DNA of 64,000 nt from Paraglaciecola arctica (GCF_018861065.1 NZ_JAHKQO010000007.1:101266-165265); one strand, 5' to 3'. Counted from the stretch's first letter, positions 1 to 9,886 are shown. Program-made: numbers and translations. The notes: generated by a model not told the origin, from the sequence alone.

Positions 1-21
1 GCTAGAAGCTAGAAGCTAGGC
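1..21. repeat. Short tandem heptamer repeat GCTAGAA
   Basis: The first 21 bases read as GCTAGAA, GCTAGAA and GCTAGGC: two exact copies and one degenerate copy of a 7-bp unit. The array reaches the window edge, so its full length is unknown. The rest of bases 1–75 shows no gene. Confidence 0.6.
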
Positions 22-75
22 AAATTAAAAACAGCACTACTGGTTATTCCGGCTTATGCTGTCAGTAATTTAAGG

Positions 76-627
76 TTAAGTAAAATCTAACTGTCTTATG
101 GCGATAAGCAAGTTATTAATGGCTTCAACATCATTGGCATATTGTTGTTGCCATAGCGTCATCTCTTCGCCAGTTAATTTTTTATCTATGGCAGGGAGTT
201 CAGCGGGTAGTAAATTTAGCAATGTTTGAAATTCATCGTGATCAATTTGCGCGTATGCCGCGTCAATACGTTCAGCTAGCTGGTCTTCAAGCCCATAAAC
301 ATTTGCCATGTAAGTTTCAATGTTAAACTCCTCTTGGGGGGGGGCTGTTTGAGCCTCAGCATCTCTGTTTGACTCCACAGTAGGAGCTTCTGGTTCAATG
401 ATAGGACTTTCAACATCAGAATCGTAAAAGTCTAATCCTTCCATCGCCGCAAAATTTAGATCCTCTAAATTAGTATCGAGTTCTAGTTCGTTTGCAAGCT
501 CAGTGTCATCGATAGGCTGCAAATCATCGAGTAAAGAATCCAAATCAGCGGGTAAACTGCGAAGTGCCAACTCAGTGAGGCAATTCGCATTGACGTACAA
601 ATAGTGAAATGTTTGTTTAGCAATCAT
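76..627 (-). CDS. Acidic protein of unknown function (183 aa)
   Basis: I do not recognise a family. The protein is strongly acidic, rich in Asp, Glu and Leu. A low-complexity Glu/Pro stretch (about residues 65–100) separates an N-terminal part from a more helical C-terminal part. It has no signal peptide or clear membrane segment. It follows the lipase gene by 25 bases on the same strand and is probably its last or next operon partner. A run of nine C (on the coding strand) at 336–344 lies inside the frame and encodes Ala-Pro-Pro; it is a potential slippage site. The ribosome site at the chosen ATG is weak, so an internal start is possible. It could be a chaperone or adaptor of the lipase, but this is only an inference from context. 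Confidence 0.7.
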   Translation of the reverse strand: MIAKQTFHYLYVNANCLTELALRSLPADLDSLLDDLQPIDDTELANELELDTNLEDLNFAAMEGLDFYDSDVESPIIEPEAPTVESNRDAEAQTAPPQEEFNIETYMANVYGLEDQLAERIDAAYAQIDHDEFQTLLNLLPAELPAIDKKLTGEEMTLWQQQYANDVEAINNLLIAIRQLDFT

Positions 628-652
628 TATTTTGCGCTTATATGTTCATTGA

Positions 653-1954
653 CTACAAATTTGACGCCGCTGATAATGCCCATGCCGTTCCTAAACCTAT
701 GGTCATCGGAGTAATATTTCGGCTAATAAAGGCGAGTGAATTTGCCGCTAAAGTGCGCAGTGTAGACAACATTTTTGACAAAATTCTTTTTATAATACCA
801 GCAGTAAAGTCAGAACCTTCTACGGCTTTAATGCCCGCCCAAACAGCCGCATGTTTAAGTAAAGTAAAGATTTTTTGACCCAATACTTTTAATTTATTGA
901 GTCCCTTTAGTAATATTTCAGCCAACAAATCAACAGCTGTTAGTCCTAATATTAGTACTGAACTGATACTTTTTAACACATGACTAAACAGTTTAAACAA
1001 TATCGATAAGGTTTTTGCTGAAGCATAAGCCACCCAGCCTGCATCATTAGTATCATGTAATAACCATCGCGAAATAAGCGCGTTATCATGATCTACTGCG
1101 TTCGAGGCTCTACGCACCTGATCCCAGCCTAACAGCCCCACAGAATTAATGTATTCTCGCATATCATGATTTGCGGTACTTAATAGCTTTCCGGTGGGTG
1201 ACAACATCGTCATATTGTTGGGATCGTTAGGTCTTGGTTGCAAATGTATATAAGGGTAAGGTGCAATCAACGAGATTGGATCAAGGTCATGACTGACTCT
1301 ATATATGTTGTCTACTCCAATCGCCTTTTCTATGGACGAATAGGTATTTAAGCAACCTACTCTGGGACTACCAAAGGTATAGAGTTTTACGTCTTTTCTG
1401 GAAGACGCAATATCAGCCGCTATTAAAGTAGCTACTGCTCCGCCTAAACTATGGCCGACGCAGTGCACTACGTCTGCTTGCGAAATTAAAGTGGTGTCTC
1501 TTTTAAGACTAGTTTGTATACTATCAAACGTGCGTTTAAACCCTTTATGCACTGCACCAAAACTGCCAAAAGGCGCCGCGGCTGCGCGCAAATCAGTGAT
1601 AATGTCTGGCGCTCCACTCATCTCAGGGCGGGTGCCACGACTGGCTATTACAAGGTGTTTTTTACCGGCTGCTTGGTAGGTTAAGGTGTAACCAAAACCC
1701 GAACTGGTACCAAAACCAGTAGTCGCAGTATGCACATTGCCTAATTTTGAAGACGCCATCGCGGTAGATTGCAATGACGTATTAGCATGGCCTCCTGTTC
1801 CAGCGTTCCCAGAACCAATCACTCGGTTGTGGATGTTTGCTCTGGATTCCACTCCTGCAGTGGGTTCATTGTTTATCCAGTCTTTTAAGGTGAAGTAGCT
1901 ATTTGTCGCAATATGTGCCGCTTCTTTGGGGGTAAGGGTGTCAGCAATGGGCAT
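653..1954 (-). CDS. Class-3 (alpha/beta-hydrolase) lipase with hydrophobic C-terminal region
   Basis: A lipase_3-type hydrolase of 433 residues. The nucleophile elbow GHSLGG is at residues 167–172 (Ser169), FGSPRVG follows at 194–200, an Asp sits in HDLDP at about 223–225, and a likely catalytic His is in NHDM at about 263. This is the Ser-Asp-His set expected for acylglycerol or phospholipid hydrolysis. There is no signal peptide. Long hydrophobic stretches at about 314–350 and near the C-terminus suggest membrane association. The start has a good GGAG ribosome site. The gene lies between an exported protein upstream and a small acidic protein downstream, an arrangement also seen for type VI secretion lipase effectors and their partners. 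No VgrG, PAAR or Hcp gene is visible, so effector status is a hypothesis. Confidence 0.85.
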   Translation of the reverse strand: MPIADTLTPKEAAHIATNSYFTLKDWINNEPTAGVESRANIHNRVIGSGNAGTGGHANTSLQSTAMASSKLGNVHTATTGFGTSSGFGYTLTYQAAGKKHLVIASRGTRPEMSGAPDIITDLRAAAAPFGSFGAVHKGFKRTFDSIQTSLKRDTTLISQADVVHCVGHSLGGAVATLIAADIASSRKDVKLYTFGSPRVGCLNTYSSIEKAIGVDNIYRVSHDLDPISLIAPYPYIHLQPRPNDPNNMTMLSPTGKLLSTANHDMREYINSVGLLGWDQVRRASNAVDHDNALISRWLLHDTNDAGWVAYASAKTLSILFKLFSHVLKSISSVLILGLTAVDLLAEILLKGLNKLKVLGQKIFTLLKHAAVWAGIKAVEGSDFTAGIIKRILSKMLSTLRTLAANSLAFISRNITPMTIGLGTAWALSAASNL

Positions 1955-2000
1955 TTCAAACTCCGTTTGAGCGAGTAAGCAATAACTTTACGTCGCTGCG

Positions 2001-2906
2001 TTAATTGATTAAAACCTTTGACAGATCTAATGACCAATAAAATGTCTTTGGATCTTTGTTATTACGATTGTCTATTGTGTGTAAAAGTAACTTTTTATCA
2101 ACAACTTGCCACTGTTCGATATTACCGTCATTTATACTAAGTTTGAGAACTTCGATGCCTTGAGGGTAGTGATCCGAGAACAGGACAATATTGTTAAAAT
2201 AATTGTGATAAATCTCAGCAGACTTTCGTTTTGTCTCGCTGTAGTAAAGTAGAATTGACTCGCCACTTTTTAGGTCTTTCTTTTCAAAGTATTTATCTAA
2301 ATTTTGGGCATTTGATTCTGCTTCTGAAAAAAGACTAAATTGTTTATTCCCCACGTCATATAGATAAAGCGCTATTTTTGAACGAGGGTCGTAATAATTG
2401 ACCGCTACAAGTAATTGCTGTTGTGGTAAACACGTTAAATCCACCACGCTGTAGTTTATCCAGTTGTTAGAAGCAGTGCTGAGTTGGTTGGTGGTGACTT
2501 TTCTAATGGGCTTAAGGGAGTGCATTGAATCGAGCTCCCAAACATCGAAACGGGCGCTTTTTTGATCGTTGACCAGCGCTACAGGAGAGGATGATTCACA
2601 TATAAAGGCAGCTTGCGCCGTTTCTATGTAACCTTCACTCTTGGTGAGAGTGATTGACGCTTCCCCTTGTACCTTTGCTTTTATGGCACTTGTGGTTTGA
2701 CTTCCGGTTTGATTGGAGTCAAAAGGCAGGCTAGTTAATTCAGTTAATTTGGAGTCTAAAGAAGCATGCACAACAGTAGCTGTAGCTTTGTCTTTAGAAA
2801 AAAAGGAAAACATATCAAAGCTCCATGCATTTGCAGTATTTAAAATAAGAATACCGGCAATTAAGGTCAGAAGAAACGCTACCACCTTTGATGATCGTTT
2901 AATCAC
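2001..2906 (-). CDS. Exported protein of unknown function upstream of lipase
   Basis: 301 residues with a clear N-terminal signal sequence (Lys-Arg start, hydrophobic core to about residue 24, AxA-type site ANA). The remainder is Ser/Thr/Asn rich and probably beta-stranded, with no motif I recognise. The start is GTG, preceded by a strong AAGGAG ribosome site. It lies 46 bases upstream of the lipase gene on the same strand, so the two are likely cotranscribed. A periplasmic protein paired with a lipase could be an immunity protein or a lipase-specific accessory factor. That is inference from position only. Confidence 0.75.
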   Translation of the reverse strand: MIKRSSKVVAFLLTLIAGILILNTANAWSFDMFSFFSKDKATATVVHASLDSKLTELTSLPFDSNQTGSQTTSAIKAKVQGEASITLTKSEGYIETAQAAFICESSSPVALVNDQKSARFDVWELDSMHSLKPIRKVTTNQLSTASNNWINYSVVDLTCLPQQQLLVAVNYYDPRSKIALYLYDVGNKQFSLFSEAESNAQNLDKYFEKKDLKSGESILLYYSETKRKSAEIYHNYFNNIVLFSDHYPQGIEVLKLSINDGNIEQWQVVDKKLLLHTIDNRNNKDPKTFYWSLDLSKVLIN

Positions 2907-3069
2907 GATTGCCTCTCCTTAAGAAACCTGACTATCATTCTGGACATAATCAATCATCATGTTTGAATTTCAACCCATTTAAACTAGAACGATAAACTAT
3001 CATCACTTTTCATACAAAGCTATTTTGTAAATTTTACTATTTATCCAAATTGCTCTAGATAGTGACTGA

Positions 3070-3957
3070 CTATTGGCTAAAGGAACTTTTTTTTATTGCG
3101 CGGTTATTTTTAGCAAGAATCACCAGCAATATGCCACCTAGAATGACGATTGCGGATATTGCTAGATGCAAATCAATAGGTTCATTTACTAAGACTATTC
3201 CTCCTAAAGCAGCCCAAATTGGTACTGATAGTTGGGATACTGCGGCAATACTGGGTTTTAATTTAGGTAAAACTTGATACCAAAGGGTGTAGCCCACTCC
3301 AGAGGCTAAGGCGCCTGATGCAATAGTGTAAAGCAGTCCCTGGGTACTAATATTCATATCAAAATAAAAATAGGAGTAGATCAAACCAACAATGGATATG
3401 GGAGTCAGCCGAATAAAGTTACTAGCGGTATCGTATAATGGCTTAGTTGACCTTGCCCCTATTAAGCTATACAAACCCCAAGCAATGCCTGACAAAATCA
3501 TTAACAAACAACCCATCATGCTTGGCTTTTCAAGTTCTGGAAATACAAAATAAACAAATCCAACTAGTGAGAGTAATATACCAATAGTTTCTTGCACCCC
3601 CATTTTATTACCTGCTAACCAGCCCTTAAAGAGCATGGTGAATTGAACTGCAGCGAATAATATTAGCGCTCCAGTTGCAGTGCTTAGAGAGATATACGCA
3701 TAAGAAAAGCCCGCAGCGTAAATAAATAAAAACAAAGCCCCAGCGTGGCTACCATGGTGGTTCATTTTGCGAATGACTGATTTGTCTCTGACAATAATAA
3801 TGATTGCTAAAATTAGTGAGGCACTGAGTAAGCGAATTGCGGTGAAATCTGCAGGGTTAACTTGCTCTGCATTTAATGCCAAACGGCATAATACAGAATT
3901 GGCTGCAAAGGCAAGCAAAGCTAAGAGGGTTAGGACCATAATGCGGATTGGACTCAT
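3070..3957 (-). CDS. EamA-family (drug/metabolite transporter) permease
   Basis: 295 residues with about ten hydrophobic helices in two repeated halves, as in EamA/DMT-superfamily inner-membrane exporters such as RhaT/YdcZ-like permeases. The first helix begins at the N-terminus and includes FAANSVLCRLAL, typical of the family. The C-terminus is Lys/Ser rich and cytosolic. Its ATG starts one base after the mgtE stop codon, so it is cotranscribed with mgtE. The substrate cannot be told from sequence; amino acids or small metabolites are common in the family. Confidence 0.9.
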   Translation of the reverse strand: MSPIRIMVLTLLALLAFAANSVLCRLALNAEQVNPADFTAIRLLSASLILAIIIIVRDKSVIRKMNHHGSHAGALFLFIYAAGFSYAYISLSTATGALILFAAVQFTMLFKGWLAGNKMGVQETIGILLSLVGFVYFVFPELEKPSMMGCLLMILSGIAWGLYSLIGARSTKPLYDTASNFIRLTPISIVGLIYSYFYFDMNISTQGLLYTIASGALASGVGYTLWYQVLPKLKPSIAAVSQLSVPIWAALGGIVLVNEPIDLHLAISAIVILGGILLVILAKNNRAIKKSSFSQ

Positions 3958-3958
3958 A

Positions 3959-5314
3959 CTACATTAACAACCAAGTAGCCGAGCCCAAAAATGCAAATAT
4001 TCCCACAACGTCGGTGATGGTTGTTAAAATAACACTACCGGCAAGGGCAGGATCAATTTTTAATTTTTTCATTATGAGAGGTAAACTTGCTCCGGCTAGC
4101 CCCGCAGCGACCATGTTGATCATCATGGCAAACGCAATCACCGCGCCTAACATCAAGTCTTGTTTCCACAAGGCAATGACAGATGCAATCAGTATCGACC
4201 ATATCAGTCCATTTAAAAACCCAATGGCAAGTTCTTTACTAACCAACCATCTAGCGTTTGCCGAATTAACGTGGCCCAATGCCATCCCACGTATAACTAG
4301 GGTAAGGGTTTGATTACCTGCTACGCCACCCATGCTAGGTACTATGGTATTGAGAATAGCCAACACTGCTAGCTGACTTAAGGTTGCTTCGAATAAGTCA
4401 CTGACGGCTGCTGCCATAAGGGCTGTTACTAGATTCACTCCCAACCATATCGAACGACGTTGGGTACTTTTGACTACTGGTGCGAAAGTGTCTTCTTCAT
4501 CGTCCAAGCCAGCCATGCTCATCATAGAGTGTTCGGCATCTTCGCGAATAATATCCACCACATCATCAATGGTGATACGACCTAATAATTTGTTGTTTTC
4601 ATCTACTACCGGTGCTGATAGCCAGTTGTAACGTTCAAATAAACTCGCGACTTCATTATCCATCATGGCTGCGGGAATGGCTTCAGAACTCTTAATTAGT
4701 GACTCGATAGGGGTGTCCGCGGCCGCAGTAATCAGCCGAGTGAGTGCTACACCACCCATTAGTTTGTCATCACGATCTACCACATATAAGGTATCTGTAT
4801 GCTCTGGCATATCGCCTTTAAGACGCAGATATCTCAAAATTACATCTACATTAATACCCGGTCGAAGTGTAATGGCATCGGTATTCATGATAAAACCTGC
4901 GGTTTCATCACCGTAAGATAATCCTAGCTCAGCCCGTACTCTATCTTGCTCGTCCATGGCAGCTAATAAATCTTGTGACACCTCTTGTGGTAAACCATGA
5001 AGAGTATCAACAAGGTTATCGGTGTCCATTTCTTCTAACGCATCAGCAACCTTATCAGGTAGCATTGTTCTGATAATGCCATTACGTACATCATCAGACA
5101 GTTCTTCAAGCACATCACTGTATAGATCAGGTGGAATCAGTTGCCAAATATCCAAGCGATTGCGGCTGCGGCTCGATTCCAAAAGCAAAGCAAGATCACC
5201 AGGTTGCAACTGATGCAGCATATCTTTGGCAAGCTCTGTTTGACCACTACCTAAGGCTTCATTGATATCATGAAGTTGGTTGTGACTGCTTTTGGCTTCG
5301 AAGGTATGTGGCAT
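3959..5314 (-). CDS. mgtE: Magnesium transporter MgtE
   Basis: 451 residues. An N-terminal superhelical MgtE_N domain (about 1–130) is followed by a CBS pair (about 135–260) and a five-helix membrane domain (about 285–451), the standard MgtE layout. The family forms a Mg2+-gated homodimeric channel in the inner membrane, where the CBS domains sense cytosolic Mg2+. The acidic N domain and the conserved membrane-domain segment PSMGGVAGNQTLTL are visible. In Vibrio and Alteromonas relatives mgtE often follows the ptsO/rapZ cluster, as here. No M-box riboswitch was recognised in the 230-base upstream gap. Confidence 0.95.
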   Translation of the reverse strand: MPHTFEAKSSHNQLHDINEALGSGQTELAKDMLHQLQPGDLALLLESSRSRNRLDIWQLIPPDLYSDVLEELSDDVRNGIIRTMLPDKVADALEEMDTDNLVDTLHGLPQEVSQDLLAAMDEQDRVRAELGLSYGDETAGFIMNTDAITLRPGINVDVILRYLRLKGDMPEHTDTLYVVDRDDKLMGGVALTRLITAAADTPIESLIKSSEAIPAAMMDNEVASLFERYNWLSAPVVDENNKLLGRITIDDVVDIIREDAEHSMMSMAGLDDEEDTFAPVVKSTQRRSIWLGVNLVTALMAAAVSDLFEATLSQLAVLAILNTIVPSMGGVAGNQTLTLVIRGMALGHVNSANARWLVSKELAIGFLNGLIWSILIASVIALWKQDLMLGAVIAFAMMINMVAAGLAGASLPLIMKKLKIDPALAGSVILTTITDVVGIFAFLGSATWLLM

Positions 5315-5544
5315 GATTTAGATAAAATTACTCATTTGAATAAGATAGGGTGTTGTTAGATATTTTTATTAGGATGGTAGTTTAATCTATGCTTACTAGT
5401 TGATCAGCACATATTTCACTTTAGAGTGGGAAATATACTTGGCAATCAAAGTGAAAAAGTTAATCCGAACATTCAAGATAAAATAGGTAGCCGTGTAAGC
5501 CAATATAGAAACAAAAATTCACTTTAAGCAGTTAAATAAAATCA

Positions 5545-5820
5545 CTATTCTTCTTCGTTAAACTTAGTCGCAATCAATGTTTCTACTGCATCTAATGCCG
5601 CCTTTGCATCTTTACCTGCACAGACTATTCGGACTTCTTTACCTTGATGACTCTCAAGCATCATTAATCCCAGAACACTATTTGCTGACGCTTGTTTATC
5701 ACCTTGATGTAAAGTAATTTCGGCTTCAAACTTATTGGTTAACTGTACAAGTTGAGTCGCCGCCCGCGCGTGTAAACCTAACTTGTTAACAATCACAACT
5801 GTTCTTTCGAAACTAGGCAT
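5545..5820 (-). CDS. ptsO: Phosphocarrier protein NPr (nitrogen PTS HPr)
   Basis: 91 residues of the HPr family. The phosphoacceptor His17 lies in KLGLHARAA, and a regulatory-type Ser48 lies in ASANSVLGLM. NPr relays phosphate from EI-Ntr (PtsP, not in the window) to PtsN. It is the last gene of the rpoN–hpf–ptsN–rapZ–ptsO cluster, with 30 bases between it and rapZ, the same order as in E. coli. Confidence 0.95.
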   Translation of the reverse strand: MPSFERTVVIVNKLGLHARAATQLVQLTNKFEAEITLHQGDKQASANSVLGLMMLESHQGKEVRIVCAGKDAKAALDAVETLIATKFNEEE

Positions 5821-5850
5821 AAGATTTCTATACTCTTAATAACGGTTTAG

Positions 5851-6696
5851 TTAGCGGTTTAACTCACGATGCCGAATTTGCACATCAGGGTGTGAATCGG
5901 TGAAGGTTTTCGCTAGTGTTTCTGTCACATAAACAGAGCGATGTTGGCCACCTGTGCAACCTATAGCCACAGTCACATAACTGCGGTTATTACGTTCTAA
6001 ATGGGGCAGCCAAGTAGAAATCAGGTTTTGAATTTGCCAAATAAACTTTGTCACTATGGGTTGTGAGCCTAAGAATATCTGCACAGGTGCGTCTAAACCC
6101 GTTAAGTGTTTGAGGTCAGGTTCCCAGTGAGGGTTAGGCAAAAATCGACCATCAAAAACATAGTCTGCATCTTTGGGAATGCCATGTTTAAATCCAAAAG
6201 ATTCGAATACCAATACTAACCTTGAGCTCTTTTTACCTAGAATACGTTCGCGAACTAATTCTGCTAGTTGGTGAACTGATAGTTGATCCGTATCTAAGTA
6301 GAGGTCAGCTCGTTCTGCAATAGGTGCCAGTAATTCACTTTCTGAACGAATTGCTCCAGCTAAAGATTTATTTTGTTTTGATAAAGGATGTAAGCGCCTA
6401 GTCTCGCTAAATCGTTTGATTAATACATCATCACTTGCATCTAAATAAAGTATAGTCATGTCCCACGTTGACGGCAGGTAGTCCAATATTTCTACTAACT
6501 CATTGGGGTTTTTGGGTAAATTACGTACGTCGATACTCACCGCAACTTGATCGTATTCATCGACAACAGTGTGAGTTAATGTAGGTAAAAGATTGACGGG
6601 GATGTTATCAACACAATAATAACCAAGATCTTCAAGGGAACGCAGCACAATTGATTTACCTGAGCCGGAACGTCCACTAATTATGATGAGTTTCAT
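5851..6696 (-). CDS. rapZ: RNase adapter protein RapZ
   Basis: 281 residues. A P-loop GRSGSGKS sits at residues 8–15, and the C-terminal domain carries the conserved GCTGGQHRSV and nucleotide/sugar-binding motifs. In enterics RapZ binds GlcN6P and guides RNase E to the sRNA GlmZ to control glmS. Whether a GlmZ/GlmY pair exists here cannot be seen. Its ATG lies directly after the ptsN stop codon, showing tight operon coupling. Length and gene neighbours match the family. Confidence 0.95.
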   Translation of the reverse strand: MKLIIISGRSGSGKSIVLRSLEDLGYYCVDNIPVNLLPTLTHTVVDEYDQVAVSIDVRNLPKNPNELVEILDYLPSTWDMTILYLDASDDVLIKRFSETRRLHPLSKQNKSLAGAIRSESELLAPIAERADLYLDTDQLSVHQLAELVRERILGKKSSRLVLVFESFGFKHGIPKDADYVFDGRFLPNPHWEPDLKHLTGLDAPVQIFLGSQPIVTKFIWQIQNLISTWLPHLERNNRSYVTVAIGCTGGQHRSVYVTETLAKTFTDSHPDVQIRHRELNR

Positions 6697-7140
6697 TTAG
6701 TCCAGCGCCTCAAATAATTCTTCATTGGTTTTAGCATGACGCATACGACCTAATGTTTCTTTATTATTCAGTTTTGTTGCTATGGCTGCCAAAGTGCCTA
6801 AATGTTCGGAGGCTTTATTTTCGGGTACTAAAATAGCAAAAAACACGTCAACTGGCGCATTATCTATGGCGTCATAATCGATTGGTTTTTCGGTAGTGAC
6901 TACAATAGCAATGACATTTTCTAGATCTTTTAGGCGACCATGTGGTAACGCAATGCCATTACCTATGCCTGTACTGCCCATTTTTTCTCTACAAGTCAGG
7001 CTAGACAATATAGTCGCTTGATCAATATCTATTAAATATTGATTAGCAATTTGGCTGATGAGTTCAAGAACTCGCTTTTTGCTGCTTCCCTGAACTGCAC
7101 ACAAAGTGCAGTCAGGGTGTAGAATATTTTTAATTTCCAT
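6697..7140 (-). CDS. ptsN: Nitrogen-regulatory PTS EIIA component PtsN
   Basis: 147-residue EIIA(fructose/nitrogen)-type protein. The phosphorylated His67 lies in GIALPHGRL. In enterobacteria dephosphorylated PtsN regulates K+ transport and KdpD. It accepts phosphate from NPr, encoded two genes downstream. The protein is somewhat shorter than the ~160-residue E. coli form but contains the whole domain. It lies between hpf and rapZ in the conserved rpoN cluster. Confidence 0.95.
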   Translation of the reverse strand: MEIKNILHPDCTLCAVQGSSKKRVLELISQIANQYLIDIDQATILSSLTCREKMGSTGIGNGIALPHGRLKDLENVIAIVVTTEKPIDYDAIDNAPVDVFFAILVPENKASEHLGTLAAIATKLNNKETLGRMRHAKTNEELFEALD

Positions 7141-7174
7141 TATGGATTCTAATTGTAGTTAACCGTTACTGCGA

Positions 7175-7462
7175 TTAATGGCGCTTAATTTTTTCCTTGT
7201 GCTTAATCACTTGTCGGTCAAGTTTATCGATTAAAGCATCTATTGCTGCGTACATATCTGAATGCTCAGACGTTGCAAACACCTCCGTTCCACTGAGGTG
7301 CAATGTGGCTTCAGCTTTTTGGTTTAGCTTCTCCACGTTTAGGATCACATATACGTTGTTTATATGATCATAATGTCTTTCTAGTTTGGTAAATTTGTTG
7401 TCGACGTAGTCTCTTAAAGAATCTGTAATATCTACATGATGACCGGTAAGGTTAATTTGCAT
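7175..7462 (-). CDS. hpf: Short-form ribosome hibernation promoting factor HPF
   Basis: 95 residues, the length of short HPF. The beta-alpha-beta fold is recognisable from the start MQINLTGHHVDIT and from the basic C-terminal helix ending KHKEKIKRH. HPF binds the 30S decoding centre and promotes 100S dimers in stationary phase. It sits 25 bases after rpoN, as in most gammaproteobacteria. Confidence 0.93.
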   Translation of the reverse strand: MQINLTGHHVDITDSLRDYVDNKFTKLERHYDHINNVYVILNVEKLNQKAEATLHLSGTEVFATSEHSDMYAAIDALIDKLDRQVIKHKEKIKRH

Positions 7463-7487
7463 ATCGCCTATTCCTTCTTCAATTAGC

Positions 7488-8981
7488 CTAAAGTAGGCTC
7501 TTACGTTGGTTTGACGGTGGGATCATTAATGATTCCCGGTATTTTGCTATTGTTCGCCGCGCCACCATAATACCTTGGTCGGCCAACAATTGTGCAATCT
7601 TGCTGTCACTCAAAGGTTTACTGGGTTTTTCTGCTGCCACTAACTTCTTAATCAATGCTCTAATAGCAGTTGATGAACATTCTCCGCCAACATCTGTGGC
7701 TACGTGACTCGAGAAAAAGTATTTCAGTTCAAAAATACCTCTCGGAGTATGCATATATTTTTGAGTGGTAACTCTTGAAATAGTGGACTCGTGCATATCT
7801 ACCATTTCTGCTACATCGTTTAGTACCATAGGTCTCATCATTTCAGGACCATGTTCGAAAAAGCCCATTTGTTGCTGGACTATACAATTAGACACCTTTA
7901 GTAGGGTTTCGTTGCGACTTTCGACACTTTTAATAAACCACTTAGCTTCTTGTAAATGTGAACGAATAAATTGGCTATCTGAAGAGCTCTTAACACTTTT
8001 GCTCATTGCTGCATATTGCTGGTTTACATTAAGTTTAGGCAAACTGTCAGGATTGAGTTCTACTGTCCAACGACCGTTTTTCTTAGCCACAGAGACATCT
8101 GGGATCACGTATTCGGATTCTCCCGTTACTATAGCGGTGCCGGGCCTAGGATTAAGTGTTTGCAATAAACGCATCGCTTCCCGCAACTCTTCTTCCTTAA
8201 GACGGGTTTTACGCATAAGGGTGCGGTAATCTTTACTTCCTATAAGATCGCAGTAATCAGTAATTAACATTTTGGCTTCTTCTAACCAAGGCGTATCGGG
8301 GCCAAATTGTTGTAGTTGTATCAGTAAACATTCTTGCGCACTGCGTGCTCCTGAACCAACTGGGTCAAACATCTGAATACGTTTTAGTACTACTGCCACT
8401 TCGTCCAGTTCAATATCTTCATCATCCATACTGGCGAGCACTTCTTCGATGCTGATTGTCAAATAACCTGCTTCATCGATGGAGTCGATAATCGCAATGG
8501 CTATTGCAATATCAGTGTCGCTAAAATGCGTTAAACGCATTTGCCACAACAAATGATCTTGGATGTTATCGGTGGTTTCACCTTGAAAAACTTGGTCGTC
8601 ATCACCTGCTGAACCGGCACTACTCATAGACGCGGGGGCCGATGAAGTACTCAAGTATTCATCCCAAGTGCTGTCTAAAGGTAAGTCTTCTGGGATGTCA
8701 TTATTTTGCAGCGCATCACCGCTTTCGACACTATCTACATTAACTTCTACTTGTTCGCTTGCAGTATCATTGCTGTCAGCGCTGTGATTGGTTTCAAGTG
8801 CTTTTTCACCGTTAGAAGTATCGTTTTGCTCTTCTACCTCTAATAAAGGATTGGAATCTAACGCTTCTTGGATCTCAGTTTGTAAGTCCAAAGTAGATAG
8901 CTGCAACAGCTTAATTGCTTGCTGCAGTTGTGGTGTCATTGTAAGTTGTTGGCTAAATCTTAACTGTAAAGAGGGTTTCAT
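7488..8981 (-). CDS. rpoN: RNA polymerase sigma-54 factor RpoN
   Basis: 497 residues. The Gln/Leu-rich activator-interacting region I covers about residues 1–50, followed by an acidic low-complexity region II (about 50–130), the core-binding domain, and a C-terminal DNA-binding part with the RpoN box [10 protein letters not shown] at about 474–483. Sigma-54 recognises –24/–12 (GG-N10-GC) promoters and needs an AAA+ enhancer-binding activator. A candidate target within this window is the porin promoter at 39233–39249. The gene follows lptB on the same strand after a 179-base gap that may hold its own promoter. Confidence 0.97.
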   Translation of the reverse strand: MKPSLQLRFSQQLTMTPQLQQAIKLLQLSTLDLQTEIQEALDSNPLLEVEEQNDTSNGEKALETNHSADSNDTASEQVEVNVDSVESGDALQNNDIPEDLPLDSTWDEYLSTSSAPASMSSAGSAGDDDQVFQGETTDNIQDHLLWQMRLTHFSDTDIAIAIAIIDSIDEAGYLTISIEEVLASMDDEDIELDEVAVVLKRIQMFDPVGSGARSAQECLLIQLQQFGPDTPWLEEAKMLITDYCDLIGSKDYRTLMRKTRLKEEELREAMRLLQTLNPRPGTAIVTGESEYVIPDVSVAKKNGRWTVELNPDSLPKLNVNQQYAAMSKSVKSSSDSQFIRSHLQEAKWFIKSVESRNETLLKVSNCIVQQQMGFFEHGPEMMRPMVLNDVAEMVDMHESTISRVTTQKYMHTPRGIFELKYFFSSHVATDVGGECSSTAIRALIKKLVAAEKPSKPLSDSKIAQLLADQGIMVARRTIAKYRESLMIPPSNQRKSLL

Positions 8982-9160
8982 TTACTTCTTATGTCTAATC
9001 TGTTGTTGTTATCAGCCGAGTTAAACTCTTCATTTTAGAAATTACAGCTTTGTTGTCTAAGTAGTCTCACTTCAATTATTTAGAAATACAATAATTGCCA
9101 AGCAAGTCTACTTTTTAGCTGTGCCGAAATTTCAATACCTTGAAATAATCTTGAGCTTAA

Positions 9161-9886
9161 CTATAGCCTGAATTGTTCACCTAGGTATACATCTCTTACA
9201 CGTTGATCACTCAAAACTTCTTCCGCAGTGCCAGATGCTATTAATTCACCATGGCTAACTATATATGCTTTTTCACATACATCTAGAGTTTCTCGGACGT
9301 TATGATCGGTAATTAGTACCCCTAGCCCTCTATCCCTTAATTGTTGAATTATTTTTTTAATGTCGTTGACCGAAATAGGGTCTACACCCGCAAAAGGTTC
9401 GTCTAATAATATAAACTCTGGGTCGGCAGCTAACGCTCGGGCGATTTCTACTCTTCTGCGTTCACCGCCAGATAAACTCATCCCTAAACTATTACGAATA
9501 TGGTTGATATTAAATTCGTCTAATAATGCGTCAGCTTGCTGTTCCCGCTGTTCCTTAGAAAGTTCTTTGCGAGTTTGCAATATAGCCATCAGATTTTGAT
9601 ACACGGTTAACTTTCTAAATATTGACGCTTCTTGAGGTAAGTAACCTATCCCTTGCCTGGCCCGAACATGCATAGGTTGTAAAGTGAGTGATTGTTGATC
9701 AATATAAATGTCGCCTTTATCTAAAGGGACCAGGCCAACAATCATATAAAAAGTAGTGGTTTTCCCTGCGCCATTTGGCCCTAATAAACCTACAATTTGG
9801 CCAGTTGTCACCTCAATACTGACATCCCGTACAACTTGTCTTGATTTGTAAGACTTGGCTAAATGTGTGGCTTTTAAAACGGCCAT
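9161..9886 (-). CDS. lptB: LPS export ABC transporter ATPase LptB
   Basis: 241 residues. Walker [10 protein letters not shown] is at 36–44, the ABC signature is LSGGERRR, and Walker B is followed by DEPFAGVDP. LptB powers extraction of LPS from the inner membrane together with LptFG (not in the window) and hands it to LptC. It follows lptA with essentially no gap, within the kdsD-kdsC-lptC-lptA-lptB operon. Confidence 0.97.
   Translation of the reverse strand: MAVLKATHLAKSYKSRQVVRDVSIEVTTGQIVGLLGPNGAGKTTTFYMIVGLVPLDKGDIYIDQQSLTLQPMHVRARQGIGYLPQEASIFRKLTVYQNLMAILQTRKELSKEQREQQADALLDEFNINHIRNSLGMSLSGGERRRVEIARALAADPEFILLDEPFAGVDPISVNDIKKIIQQLRDRGLGVLITDHNVRETLDVCEKAYIVSHGELIASGTAEEVLSDQRVRDVYLGEQFRL

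Noticed and set aside
642-878. Plus-strand open frame antisense to the lipase gene
   Set aside because: It lies opposite a well-supported lipase frame, has no ribosome site and no family-like sequence. The other opposite-strand frames inside core genes were rejected for the same reason.
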